Assembly (NCBI RefSeq): GCF_029633865.1
Contig: NC_079219.1
Coordinates: 54,862,013 to 54,926,012, forward strand
DNA length: 64,000 bases
Origin: Lampris incognitus
Lineage: Eukaryota > Chordata > Actinopteri > Lampriformes > Lampridae
Direction: 5' to 3'
Position 1 is the stretch's first letter. Every line of letters begins with the position of its first letter. Below the pieces are notes generated by a model. That model ran no database searches and was not told the DNA's origin. It saw only the letters and a program-made list of their open reading frames with translations. Position numbers and translations under genes: made by a program. Shown one piece after another: positions 31,402 to 41,475 of this stretch.

Positions 31402-32112
31402 AGGCCACTGCCATCAGGGAATACCGCTGCCATGACGGGGTGTGCTGGGTCTGCAACAATGTTCAAGTAGGTGGTACGTGTCAAAGTAACATCTACATGA
31501 ATGCCAGGACCCAAGGTTTCCCAGCAGCACGCTGCCTCTGCCAGCTTGCATTCTCCCCATAGTGCATCCTGGTGCCCCCCCCCCCGCAGGTAAATGATGC
31601 ACATGCTCCCAGCCGTCCACATGATGTAAAAGAAAACGTGATTCATCAGACCAGGCCACCTTCTTCCATTGCTCCATGGTCCAGTCCTGATGCTCACCTG
31701 CCCATTGTAGGTGCTTTCAGGGGTGGACATGAGTCATCATGGGCCGTTGACTGGTCTGCGGCTACACAACACAGCCCCATACACAACAAGTTGTGATGCA
31801 CTGTGTTCTGACACCTGTCTATCATATACAGCATTAACTTTTTCAGCAATTTGAGCTACAGTATCTCTTCTGTGGGATCGGACCAGACGTGCTAGCCTTC
31901 ACTCTCCACACTCATCAATGAGCCTTGGGACACCCATGACCCTGTCGCCGGTTCACCGGTTGTCCTTCCCTGGACCTCTTTTGGTAGGTACTGACCACTG
32001 CATACCGGGAACACCCCACAAGACCTGCCATTTTGGAGATGCTCTGACCCAGTCATCTAGCCATCACAATCTGGCCCTTGTCAAAGTCACTCAGATCCTC
32101 ACGCTTGCTCGT
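31402..32112 (-). pseudogene. Tc1 transposase pseudogene
   Basis: Minus-strand pieces include MEQWKKVAWSDESRFLLHHV, with the first catalytic Asp of a DDE transposase, and GPGIHVDVTLTRTTYLNIVA. The expected start codon region near 32110 reads ACG instead of ATG, frames change between pieces, and the part with the second Asp and the Glu is deleted. It is dead. Confidence 0.8.
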
Positions 32113-32451
32113 TTTTGCTGCTTCCAACACATCAACTTCAAGAACTGACTGTCCACTTGCTGCCTAATATATCCCACCCCTTGACAGGTGCCACTGTAAT
32201 GAGACAATCAATGTTATTCACTTACCTTTCAGTGGTTTTTATCAGTGTGTGTGTGTATATATATATATACTTTTATTTGACACTATCATACAGAATTATT
32301 TGTTTCGGTGCAAGCAGCAAAAACGTGGTCATTTGCATGTCAGCAGATTAACGGTATCCCTCTTTTTATATGATTTTTTTTATATGAATATAAAAAGGGC
32401 ATGAATAAAAACTATAAAAATGCTGTCTTGAGAGAATGCAGGTTTACTTAC

Positions 32452-32492
32452 CTTAACAAGTTTTCTAAGAAGAGGCGAGCGTTGCTCAGCAC
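32452..32492 (-). CDS. dgat1: dgat1 exon 3 (residues 101-113)
   Basis: This 41-base exon encodes VLSNARLFLENLL, matching the DGAT1 segment LSNARLFLENLIK. The acceptor is TTGCAG and the donor GTAAGT. It ends with two bases (AG) that make an Arg codon with exon 4. It is too short to be found by open-frame length alone and is recognised by homology and splice sites. Confidence 0.95.
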
Positions 32493-32594
32493 CTGCAACA
32501 CAAAGTGCCCATTAAAGACAAGTTAAGTCACCTCTCACGTCTTTCTGTCATGAAAATAACCAGCAGTTATGTCATCTGGACGAGACTTTGTGGG

Positions 32595-32910
32595 GCCGTA
32601 TCTCCACCAACACCTTCTCTTCTTTTTTCCTTTAGTGATTCTTTCTGTCTTTCATTCTCACTGCCCTCAACCTCTCCTTTGTTCTTCTTTCCTCCATTTC
32701 ACCTTCTCTCATTTGTTGTCCCTCTTTTTCATCTCCCCCTCTTTTCTCCTGTGTCCTCTCTCTCATCTCTGCTTCTCTGTCTCCTCTTCTCTCTGTCCAT
32801 CCCCCGCTTCCTTCCTTATGTCAAGTTCATACCACTTCTTTTTTCTTCTCCTCATTTTCACACTCCTCCTCTCTCTCCTTTTCATCTCTCCCCCCTCTCT
32901 CTCGGTCTAA
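32595..32910. repeat. Pyrimidine-rich tract
   Basis: Mostly C/T on the plus strand with TCTTTC, CTCTC and CCCCTC words; purine-rich in the dgat1 transcript, intron 2, just upstream of exon 3. Confidence 0.75.
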
Positions 32911-33324
32911 ACTCTCATTACCCAACACAAAGCCCCCATGCTGTGGCCTGGGGTCAGGACAGAGGAAGTCTCCCGCATTGAACACAACAATCTGTGTTTC
33001 AAAGCCTGGATTAGCAGCCTTCATAAACCTCATCTCCTCCCCTCTTTCCTCCCCCTCCTCTTCTCTCTCTCTTGTTCTGCAGCTTCTCCCTCGGACAGCG
33101 AGGAAGAACCGCTGCAAAAGGTGCCGAGGCCCCATAGTTCTCATACTTCTGACAAAAATGACCAAGGGCCATGAGCGCAGAAGTAAAAGCATCTTGAGTT
33201 ACTGTGTGAAGATGGTTTTATTTCACAATTACGTCTTTAAACATGGAGTTATACCATTCAACGAGTGATATTTTTATGAGATTCAAATTTTCTTTCTTAA
33301 TTGCATGAATTACATATTTGGCCT
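32911..33324. other. Intron 2, no recognised feature
   Basis: Another short C/T-rich run at 33035-33075; otherwise nothing. Confidence 0.4.
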
Positions 33325-33449
33325 GCCCTGAGACGGCCTGGTGGCCTGTCCAGGGTGTCTCCCCGCCTGCCGCCCAATGACTGCTGGGATAGGCTCCAGC
33401 ATCCCCGCGACCCTGAGAGCAGGATAAGCAGTTCGGATAATGGATGGAC
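33325..33449 (+). mobile_element. SINE-B 3' fragment
   Basis: ACGGCCTGGTGGCCTGTCCA to GGATAATGGATGGA. Confidence 0.85.
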
Positions 33450-33830
33450 ATATTTGGCCTTAAATCTCCGTTTGATGTGACTTAGTTTTGCATAAAGCCC
33501 CCCTTTTTGCAGACCATCACTTTTTGCAGCGGGAAACCACAGCTCGCACAGTATCAGACGTGCTGGGCTCTTCTGAAACGGGTGCACGTATTTATAGAAA
33601 GAACTGGAACAATTCTCCTTTATTGCATTTCATTTTCTTTCATTCGGTTCTATTAATCTCAGCAGATGGATTATCCGCTGAGTGTTTTCTGAGGAGTTCT
33701 ACGGTCCATGATAAGTCAGCGATACAGAACTAACAGAGGAGAATTGACGCTGCTTCACTTTGGGGGACAATCATTATTCACTTATGGGTTTACATGAAAC
33801 CCCATTCCATAGTTTTGATTTCGCACATCT
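33450..33830. other. Intron 2, no recognised feature
   Basis: Nothing recognised. Confidence 0.4.
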
Positions 33831-35285
33831 CGATACAGGGAGACTGACAGGCGGATTGGTGCAGCAACAGCAGTGATGCGGACGTTGTACCGGACCGTTG
33901 TGGTGAAGAGGGAGCTGAGCCGGAAGGCAAAGCTCTAAATTTACCAGTCAGTCTTCGTTCCAACCCTCATCTATGGTCATGAGCTTTGGGTGGTGACCGA
34001 AAGGGTGAGATCACGGATACAAGCGGCTGAAATGAGTTTCCTCCGTAGGGTGTCTGGGCTCAGCCTTAGAGATAGGGTGAGGAGCTCGGACATCCGGAGG
34101 GAGCTCGGAGTAGAGCCGCTGCTCCTTCGCGTCAAAAAGGAGCCAGTCGAGGTGGTTCAGGCATCTGATTAGGATGCCTCCTGGGTAGGGTTGGGTAGCG
34201 AAAATGGTGCCCATATGGCACCGACCGAAATATCTCGGCCCTACCGAGTATCAAACTCTCTGGAAAAAAAACGGTGCCAAATTTCGATACTGTACGGTAG
34301 ACGACGTGAACACTATCGCAGCCAGCCAATCACTGCCAGCGTTGTTGTACACAGGCGACTGACTGACAAATCAGCATGGAGCTATTTGGTGTGTGTGTGT
34401 GTGCGTCTCGTGACTGCGTTGGGAGTTGAAAACTGGCGGGCAAGATTCAGTGAGCTAGTATGCGTCCCAAAGCGTGGCTACACTTTGTATAAATAGACAG
34501 CACACCTGACACAGTAAAATGCAACCGCTGCAAAGCGATCATCAAATGCAAGTGCGGGAATACGTGGAATATGATGAAACATCTGATCACGCATGGGATA
34601 AGTTTACGAGTGGACAACTGCTCTGTGTTTGATAACGTTAGCGTCCGTGCTGCTGCCAACGTTAACGTTAGCTCTGGGACGTCCACTGCTGGGTCTTCCT
34701 CTGGTGCCACTGCTAGCAATGATGAAACATGTAAGGACGGTTATGATGATGATGTATATAAATAGGCTCACATACGTTAAAGATGTCAGTCTGCACGTTG
34801 ACCTCATTGTCATTGTTGATCTCACTTTCAATCTCAGAGTGCTAGAGTACAGAACCAAAATAACACAATGTGTCAATGAGTTACGGTGCTCGCTGTATAG
34901 AAAAGTAGTTTGTTGATAATCCTATAAGGTTTTCATAATATATAGTATCGAAAAAGTATTGGTTAGGTATCGTATAGAATTGGAGGTATTGGTTTTGGTA
35001 TCAGTATTGAGAATTTTCAACCGATACCCAACCCTACTGCTGGGCGCCCTCCTTTGGAAGTTTTCCGGGCACAGTCAACTGGGAGGAGACCCCGGGGTAG
35101 ACCCAGAACTCGCTGGAGGGACTACATGTCTATTCTGGCCTGGGAACACCTTGGGATCCCCCAGGAGAAGCTGGAGGGCGTTGCTGGGGAGAAGGACGTC
35201 TGGAGTGCCCTACTTAGCATGCTGCCACCGCAACCCGACCCCGGAGAGGCAGCTGATGATGACATGAGAGACACCCTGATGCACG
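33831..35285 (+). pseudogene. Non-LTR retrotransposon C-terminus, split by a hAT element
   Basis: The first part (33831-34185) carries ERVRSRIQAAEMSFLRRVSG and SLRDRVRSSDIRRELGVEPL. It resumes at 35045 with GRRPRGRPRTRWRDYMSILA and ends MLPPQPDPGEAADDD. Together these are the C-terminal tail of a fish LINE polyprotein, downstream of the reverse transcriptase. An in-frame TAA near 33937 and the inserted 851-base element make it dead. A second, unsplit copy is at 36815-37230 and an inverted one at 42818-43047. Confidence 0.85.
34186..35036 (+). mobile_element. hAT transposon remnant (851 bp) with BED finger
   Basis: The ends TAGGGTTGGGTAGCG and TAGGGTTGGGTATCG (reverse of the right end) are inverted repeats. 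The flanking 8-base duplication is CTCCTGGG/CTGCTGGG (one mismatch). Around 34500-34615 it encodes VKCNRCKAIIKCKCGNTWNM then MKHLITHG, a CxxC...HxxxH BED zinc finger such as begins hAT transposases. The catalytic part is missing. Confidence 0.85.
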
Positions 35286-35488
35286 CCTGGAACAATGCTG
35301 CCTATCCATGGCTTTGTCTGAATTTCTCTGTATTTTGTTTTCTTTTTAACATGAAATTGATATAACTATTTGTACCAATACCGACAGTGTAAGAGGGTGT
35401 GATGTCTGTCAAGCAATTTTAAAATGACATTATGAAAAAAAAGTTTACTTTCTCTGTAAAGCTACACTTCTGAAGTAGCCATGTGAAT

Positions 35489-35862
35489 ATCCATCCATCC
35501 ATCCATTCATTATCCAAACTGCTTATCTTGCTCTCAGGGTCGCGGGGATGCTGGAGCCTATCCCAGCAGTCATTGGGCAGCAGGTGGGGAGACACACCAT
35601 CACACAGGGCCGACACACACAGAGTTATCACAGTCACAACTTGGGACAATTTAGTACGGCCGATTCACCTGACCTACATGTCTTTGGACCGTGGGAGGAA
35701 ACAGCTGCACCCGGAGGAAACCCATGCAGACACGGGGAGAACATGTAAACTCCATACAGAGGACGACCCCGGACGACCCCCAAGGTTGGACTACCCCGGG
35801 GCTCGAACCCAGGACCTTCTTGCTGTGAGGCGACCGCGCTAACCGCTGCAACACCGTGCCTC
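35489..35862 (-). mobile_element. SINE-B, full length
   Basis: (ATCC)n tail at 35491-35510 and tRNA-like head near 35795-35860 with B box GGCTCGAACCC. Confidence 0.88.
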
Positions 35863-36469
35863 TGAATTATATATGATCATTATTATCTCATGCAATGCCT
35901 TTATGCTATGTAATTAAGCGCATCTAGTGTTCTCTAATATCAATTCTGTTGTTTTACACCCTACCCGAGAGTCCAGGTGATGTCACTGAGCCAGATGTGA
36001 ACGCGTAAATAATACCCTCATATTGCCAAATAATTCATAGTCAGAAATGACTATAACACATCCTGTTTAGTCTCGTTTTAGAAAAACAGCGGCCCTGTCT
36101 CTGCCAATGAATAAGCTTTCTCTCTTTTTCTCTATACGTCAGACAACCTTTAGGTCATGTCATCCACTTATTTTTATGTCTCTCATTCTTTCAACAAAAA
36201 CAAGTAATTCATTACTCAATCACACACTCAGCCTTCAAATAGCTAATTTAGGTGGTATAATGACTAATGCCGTCTATCACACAAGCCATGAGCATCACAG
36301 CGGTGTCAACTGATGTCATTTACGGTTTACCTCAGAAGGTCGGCACTTTCTGTCAGGACATGTTTTATCTTGTTGGCTGCATATTGCTCGTGCGAGAAAT
36401 GCTCAGGCACCTTGAGTTACATCTGTTGTGTGAATTGTGGTACAGAAATAAATGTACTGTACTAGGCGG
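35863..36469. other. Intron 2, no recognised feature
   Basis: Nothing recognised. Confidence 0.4.
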
Positions 36470-36773
36470 CACGGCGGTAAGCGCTGCCACCTCACAGCAA
36501 GAAGGTCCTGGGTTCGATTCCCGGCCGGCCAGCCAGGATCTGACTTTGCATGTTCTCCCCGTGTCGGCGTGGGTTTCCTCCCACAGCCCAAAGACATGCG
36601 AGTCAGGGGAATCGGACATACTACATCGGCCCTAAGTATGAATGTGTGTGTCTGCCCTGCGATGGACTAGTGACCTGTCCAGGGTGTTTCCCCACCTTCT
36701 GCCCAGTGAGCACCGGGATAGACTCCAGCACCCCACGACCCTAATCAGGATAAGCGGCTTGGAAAATGAATGA
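36470..36773 (+). mobile_element. SINE-B, diverged
   Basis: Head GGCGGCACGGCGGTAAGCGC, B box GGTTCGATTCCC, and tail GGAAAATGAATGA. Confidence 0.85.
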
Positions 36774-36814
36774 CTTATTACTATACTGTATCCGGTATAT
36801 TGGTACATGCTGAG

Positions 36815-37230
36815 TGCCGAGATCGCGGATACAAGCGGCTGAAATGAGTTTCCCCCATAGAATGTCTGGGCTCAGCCTTAGAGATGGGGTGAGGAGCTCG
36901 GACATCCGGAGGGAGCTCGGAGTAGAGCTGCTGCTCCTTCGCATCGAAGGGAGCCAGTTGAGGTGGTTCGGGCATCTGATTAGGATGCCTCCTGGGCGCC
37001 TTCCTTTGGAGGTTTACCGGGCACGGCTAACTGGGAGGAGACCCCGGGGTAGACCCAGAACTCGCTGGAGGGACTACATGTCCAATCTGGCCTGGGAACG
37101 CCTTGGTATCCCCCAGGAGGAGCAGGAGGGCGCTGCTGGGGAGAGAGATGTCTGGAGTGCCCTACTTAGCTTGCCGCCAACGCGACCCGACCCCGGAGGA
37201 GTGGCTGAAGATGATGAATGAATGAATGAA
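36815..37230 (+). pseudogene. Non-LTR retrotransposon C-terminal fragment
   Basis: An open frame from SRIQAAEMSFPHRMSGLSLR through LLLRIEGSQLRWFGHLIRMP and GRRPRGRPRTRWRDYMSNLA to PTRPDPGGVAEDDE, followed by an (ATGA)n tail at 37208-37230. It is the same LINE family as 33831-35285, 5' truncated, with no intact reverse transcriptase. Confidence 0.85.
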
Positions 37231-37329
37231 TAAGTGCCAGGGTTTTGGTGCTGTACTGGGTGTGCTTTTACAATGTAAAATTCATGAAACATTAAGTGTT
37301 CCCACGTCTCCCAGTTTAGCTTAGTCAGT

Positions 37330-37855
37330 TGTTTTCGGCAGTCCCTGTCTTCCACAGTTTGAGTCAGTCAGCCTATTACCTCAGTCATTGTCTGTCATCG
37401 TCCCCGTTTTATTTTGAAGTTCACCTGTCTTGCCGTGTCAGTTCCTGCCCCTGGTTTTGTCCTCAGCCAACCCCGTGCTTAACACACCTGTTCCCCATTC
37501 CCTCATTAGCTCATACCCTCCCCTGGTTTCCCTGCTGTCCTGCCAAATTGTCTCATGTATTCAGCCGAGCTATCGGGTGTTTCACCAACTCTTGTTCTAC
37601 CAGTCGACCTGTGTTTGAAGGCTCCTGGACCTTGTTTCTCTTGCCTGGCCCTCGTTGGGCCTGTTTGCCTGTTTGGACTGAAAACCCTGGCAACTAGAAC
37701 TTCAAGCTTTGAACCCGTTTTGCCTGTCTGCCAGCCCCTCGTCTATCTGGTCACCTGTTGGACTCATTTCCTGTGTACTGACCCGTCTGCCCTTGACCAT
37801 TAAACTGTGTTGCTGTAACTTCCCTGTCTGTGTGTCATGCATTTGGGTTCTTGCG
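37330..37855 (+). mobile_element. Possible solo LTR of a retrotransposon
   Basis: C/T-rich sequence with many CCTGTTTGCCTGT and GTTCCTGCCCCTGG words ending CTGTGTGTCATGCATTTGGG, a style seen in fish Gypsy-type LTRs. No target duplication was identified. Confidence 0.35.
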
Positions 37856-37910
37856 TAAGTGTATCTTAACAACATAAGATTAGCCACATGTTTGTAGATA
37901 AAGTAGGTGT

Positions 37911-37922
37911 TGGTCTGTGTGT

Positions 37923-37967
<45 letters not shown>

Positions 37968-37975
37968 TGTGTGGG
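37911..37975. repeat. (TG)n microsatellite beside dgat1 exon 2 donor
   Basis: TG and GGTG units; in the transcript a CA repeat beginning 13 bases after the exon 2 5' splice site. Confidence 0.92.
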
Positions 37976-37988
37976 TGTCTTGTCTTAC

Positions 37989-38076
37989 CAGCATGACCAC
38001 ACACCAGTTTAGGATTCCTCGGTAATTACTGTAACCACTGGCTGAGCTCAACAAGGACTCCCGTAGCTCATGACAA
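37989..38076 (-). CDS. dgat1: dgat1 exon 2 (residues 71-100)
   Basis: The acceptor is CTACAG and the donor GTAAGA. It encodes [20 protein letters not shown] followed by ILNWCVVML, one of the best conserved N-terminal blocks of DGAT1 (human has [20 protein letters not shown]). It ends in phase 0 at the start of the first hydrophobic segment. A TG/CA microsatellite begins 13 bases past the donor in the transcript direction, and a Penelope-type fragment lies just upstream of the acceptor. Confidence 0.97.
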
Positions 38077-38093
38077 CTGTAGAAAAAGAGTGG

Positions 38094-38306
38094 AATAAAT
38101 GTCTTGGTGCATGCTCAATAATCCAGGTAAGAAAATCAAAGAAGGTTGAATCAGTTCATCTGGAGACGTTTATTGACCTCTTCAGTCTAAACTGCAGGTA
38201 TCCCTGCCCTTATAAACAACACAGTGGCATAGTGACCAAAACCAAACAGCCAGTTTCATATGCAAACATGGGCGCGACCATTAACTGGAGTTTCAACGGT
38301 CATGAA
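38094..38306 (+). mobile_element. Penelope-type terminal fragment
   Basis: TGCATGCTCAATAATCCAGG, GTTGAATCAGTTCATCTGGA and GCAAACATGGGCGCGACCAT are shared with 61885-62148 and (inverted) 60880-61005. Its hammerhead-like region is largely deleted. Confidence 0.65.
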
Positions 38307-38570
38307 TGGAGGTGGCTCAGTAGTTAGCAAGAGCGCCTCACAGCAAGAAGGCCCTGGGTTTGATTCCAGCTCATCTGTGTGGAGTTTGCATGATCTCCCT
38401 ATTGGTGTGGGTTTTCTCCCCTAGTCCAAAGACAAACATCTTTAAATAACTCATTGGTGGAAATGGTGTGTGGGCTCTGCAATTGATCTGTCGTGTTTTC
38501 CTCCTGGTGCCTGAGAGACTCCAGCCCCACTGTGACTAGTGGGTAAAGATAATGGATGATAAATGAATGG
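38307..38570 (+). mobile_element. SINE-B-like, strongly diverged
   Basis: GGTGGCTCAGTAGTTAGCAA, CCTCACAGCAAGAAGGCCCT, GTTTGATTCC (B box decayed) and a GATAATGGATGA tail. Confidence 0.7.
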
Positions 38571-38649
38571 CCATCCATCCAGATGGATGATTAAATTGAT
38601 CAATTCTAATGTACAAAGGGGAATTATCTGAGTAGCGCAAAAATAAATA

Positions 38650-38916
38650 GCTTGTGGGGAAGATTAAGATGTACTTTATCAATCCCCATGGGGAAATTAA
38701 TCTCGGCAATGGGCTGCTGCAGCGCCCGGGGACCAGCTCCAGACAGGAGTATTGATCCTAACATACATGTCTCTAATGGTGAGAGGAAACTGGAGGAAAC
38801 CCACACAGAGAACACGCAAAACGCCCCACAAAGGACCTGGGACGGCCTGGGGTTCGAACCCAGGACCTTCTGGCTGTGAGGCATCAGCGCTAAACACTAG
38901 GTCACTGTGCTGTCCC
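38650..38916 (-). mobile_element. SINE-C
   Basis: The tail at the left reads ATCAATCCCCATGGGGAAAT; the head with B box GGGTTCGAACCC is near 38851-38862. Confidence 0.85.
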
Positions 38917-39192
38917 CAAAAAAGTGAACACATTGTAGGCAACGAGGAAATGAATGGAATCCAATAGTTACATCACTGGATATAAGCTTAAGTCAAGTCT
39001 TTCATATAACTCATAATTGGTTCTTAAACATTTTACGCACAAAAGTTTGAATGACACTGGTGCCGCATGCTGAGATTGTGGTTAGTCAGGGTTGTATTTT
39101 GATGTTCTGAGGAGAACTTCAGTTACTATGAGCATTGTAATACTCATTACTTGTATTAACGTGAGTCTATCGATCCCAGTGTAGGTTCAGAT

Positions 39193-39792
39193 CAGTGGCG
39201 GCTGGCCAGTACAGGGCGCTGGGGCGCCGCCCCCTTCAAACATCAAGAGATGTAAACCTACTTAAACATGTTATTTAAGTGTATAATGCAAATACTTATG
39301 AAATAAAAGGGTTTTCAGCCTGTCAGCAGCCATTAAATATTGGTTCCAAATGGTATTTGGGTGATTTCTGTCTGAATACATATACTTCCTGGGTGAGGGG
39401 GCGCCGGCCAAACGACACCTTATGTAAGCCCCCCCCCCCAACTTTTGGCGAGCAGGTGACCTGAGGCTGCTGTCTGATTGGTTTCTTCACATTCTCCATG
39501 GGGCGCAGTTCTGTGCGTCCCGGACACGCCCACTTTTATTGGCAGTGAATTGGCATTGTTTCAATGTTTGTTGATCTAATGTGATTGGACAATACTCGGG
39601 GCTGTCAATCATGTTCACACCCACCACGACGCCTCGTCTCGACTGTCAATCATCCACCGTCTACGAACCCTGATGAAATCTATAGGCTGCATCGTCCTTA
39701 GTAACTCTGTGGACATTAAAGCACCTGTCAGGTGTGCTGCGCCAGGGTAAATTTCGCCCCCCCCAAAAAAAAAGTAGCGCCAGCCGCCACTG
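39193..39792. mobile_element. 600-bp hAT-like element with 8-bp target duplication
   Basis: The inverted ends CAGTGGCGGCTGGC are identical over 14 bases. The flanks are GTTCAGAT at 39185-39192 and 39793-39800. No transposase frame. It lies in dgat1 intron 1, about 160 bases past the exon 1 donor in the transcript. Confidence 0.88.
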
Positions 39793-39953
39793 GTTCAGAT
39801 TGGCAGAGATATGGGCTATATCGACCCTATGTCTACATGTACATTAGGCCAACTTTGACCCCCCCAAAAAAGAAACAAAATGACAACTTTGTCCTTATTC
39901 TGGGGACTCCAATACAAGGAAGCCTCCGTTTCAAGCGGAAACTTTTCCCTCAC

Positions 39954-40165
39954 CAAAGTCTATCGGCGGGGTCGTTCCTCCGTTTTCTTTTCTCGCTCCT
40001 CGTTTTGCTCTGGACCGGATCCGGCTCGCAGTGTTTCTTCTCGGCGTCCTCCGCCGCCCAGGCGGCGGCGGCGGACCCTCCGTTCATCGGCTGCGGACGC
40101 GCCCCTCTCCCCGCCGAGAAGGTCGCTCTCCTCCGGCGAGTCGCCGGCCCGTCCGCGTCGCCCAT
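39954..40165 (-). CDS. dgat1: dgat1 exon 1 (start codon, residues 1-70)
   Basis: The ATG at 40165-40163 has A at -3 and G at +4, a strong Kozak context, and no in-frame ATG was found upstream. The product begins MGDADGPATRRRR, like the MGD...RRRR start of vertebrate DGAT1, and continues as a polar, Ala/Gly/Arg/Lys-rich cytosolic tail. The exon ends TTTG before a good donor (GTGAGG); its last two bases (TG) complete a Cys codon with exon 2. The tail sequence itself is poorly conserved in the family. The call therefore rests on the MGD/RRRR start, the GC-rich context, the matching splice phase and its place upstream of exon 2. Confidence 0.88.
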
Positions 40166-40345
40166 GTTGACCGACGGAAACTTAAACGACCGACGCAAGT
40201 TTACCTTTGACGGCGCATTACGGGTCGCCGTGTGTGGCTCTACCGCAGGAGTCGTCGGTCCTCGGCGAAACCGGAAGGGAAGCGAGACACACAAACCTTC
40301 CGCCCAACGTGGGATGAAGAGTAGTGGTGTGTGACGTCACACCGC
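40166..40345 (-). promoter_or_regulatory. GC-rich 5' flank of dgat1 (putative promoter/5' UTR)
   Basis: The sequence from exon 1 to about 40345 is rich in CG dinucleotides, unlike the AT-rich DNA on both sides, as expected for a CpG-island promoter of a broadly expressed gene. I see no TATA box. The unique part is only about 200 bases long before three tandem LINE tails begin near 40370. The transcription start cannot be fixed from sequence alone. Confidence 0.5.
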
Positions 40346-40369
40346 CCTGTTACTGTAACTTCAACTCCC

Positions 40370-41475
40370 CCCCCCCTGAAATGTATATTATCAACCTTCT
40401 ATCAATATTTGCTAAATTTCATGTTCATCGTACCAAGTTTGCACACCAGCGTCCAAACATTAGTGTATTCAAAGCACTTCTTTCATCCTATTTAGGATCT
40501 TTAAAAGAATGTATGAATCCTAAAGCCGGCAAAACCAGAGGACAATGTTAATAATTTAACTTAAATCCTGTATCTCGAGCTTTTTTATTTTGTCTTATTT
40601 TATGGATGTGTAAATTTTAATTGTGAAATAATTTATATTTTTGTAACTACTTTTTGTGCTATTGTGATGTAATATTTTCTTGTTTATATGTTTTTTCTTT
40701 AAAAACAAGGTGAAAAAAAATTTCCCCCCCTAAATGTATATTATCAACCTTCTATCAATATTTGCTAAATTTCATATTCATCGTACCAAGTTTGCACACC
40801 AGCGTCCAAACATTAGTGTATTCAGAGCACTTCTTTCATCCCATTTAGGATCTTTAAAAGAATGTATGAATCCTAAAGCCGGCAAAACCAGAAGACTATG
40901 TGAAGAATATAATTTAACTTAAATCCTGTATCTTGAGCTTTTTTATTTTGTCTTTTTCTTTTTTTTATGGATGTGTAAATTTTAATTGTGAAATAATTGA
41001 TATTTTTGTAACTACTTTTTGTCCTATTGTGATGTAATACTTTCTTGTTTATATGTTTTGTTCAATAAAAAAAAGGTGAAAAAAAACTTTTCCCCCCCTG
41101 AAATGTATATTATCAACCTTCTATTAATATTTGCTAAATTTCATATTCATCGTACCAAATTTGCACACCAGCGTCCAAACATTAGTGTATTCAGAGCACT
41201 TCTTTCATCCCATTTAGGATCTTTAAAAGAATGTATGAATCCTAAAGCCGGCAAAACCAGAAGACTATAATTTAACTTAAATCCTGTATCTCGAGCTTTT
41301 TTATTTTGTCTTTTTCTTTTTTTTATGGATATGTAAATTTTAATTGTGAAATAATTGATATTTTTGTAACTACTTTTTGTCCTATTGTGATGTAATATTT
41401 TCTTGTTTATATGTTTTGTTCAATAATATAAAAATAAATGAATAAATAAATAAATAAAATAAAAATAAAACTTTT
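40370..41475 (+). mobile_element. Three tandem copies of an L1-like LINE 3' end
   Basis: Units of about 360 bases start near 40370, 40728 and 41093, each with a C run and TGAAATGTATATTATCAACC. Each encodes FAKFH(V/I)HRTKFAHQRPNI and SLKECMNPKAGKTR before a stop, like the C-terminus of fish L1-clade ORF2. An AT-rich 3' region and an A-rich end follow. Copies 2 and 3 share variants (for example the TCATCCCATTTAGG and AGAAGACTAT forms) that differ from copy 1. The array begins about 200 bases upstream of the dgat1 start codon. Confidence 0.75.

Larger units (their letters stand above)
31000..32253 (-). mobile_element. Tc1-like transposon, internally deleted, with nested insertion
   Basis: The left end CACTGATCAGCC...AAAATATTAAGACCACCTG is the inverted terminus of a widespread fish Tc1-type element, next to a TA at 30998. 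The body jumps from the terminus straight into the middle of the transposase at about 31400, and the right terminus is lost near 32253. A 362-base hAT-like element sits inside the left terminus (31012-31373). Confidence 0.85.
2276..40165 (-). other. dgat1: dgat1 gene, coding exons 1-9 (3' part beyond window)
   Basis: Diacylglycerol O-acyltransferase 1 is an ER multi-pass enzyme of the MBOAT family that makes triacylglycerol from diacylglycerol and fatty acyl-CoA. Nine exons on the minus strand, each bounded by AG and GT and each matching successive parts of vertebrate DGAT1, join without a frame break into 296 residues of a protein usually near 490-500. The N-terminal arginine-rich cytosolic segment, the NWCVVML segment, several hydrophobic helices and the MBOAT-typical [17 protein letters not shown] stretch are present. 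The FYxDWWN motif and catalytic histidine would lie in exons to the left of position 1. Intron sizes (about 1.9, 5.5, 1.7, 16.4, 2.2, 7.7, 1.4 and 0.3 kb) are inflated by repeats. Fish often carry two paralogues (dgat1a/b); I cannot say which this is. No stop or frameshift was seen, so the gene looks functional. Confidence 0.95.
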
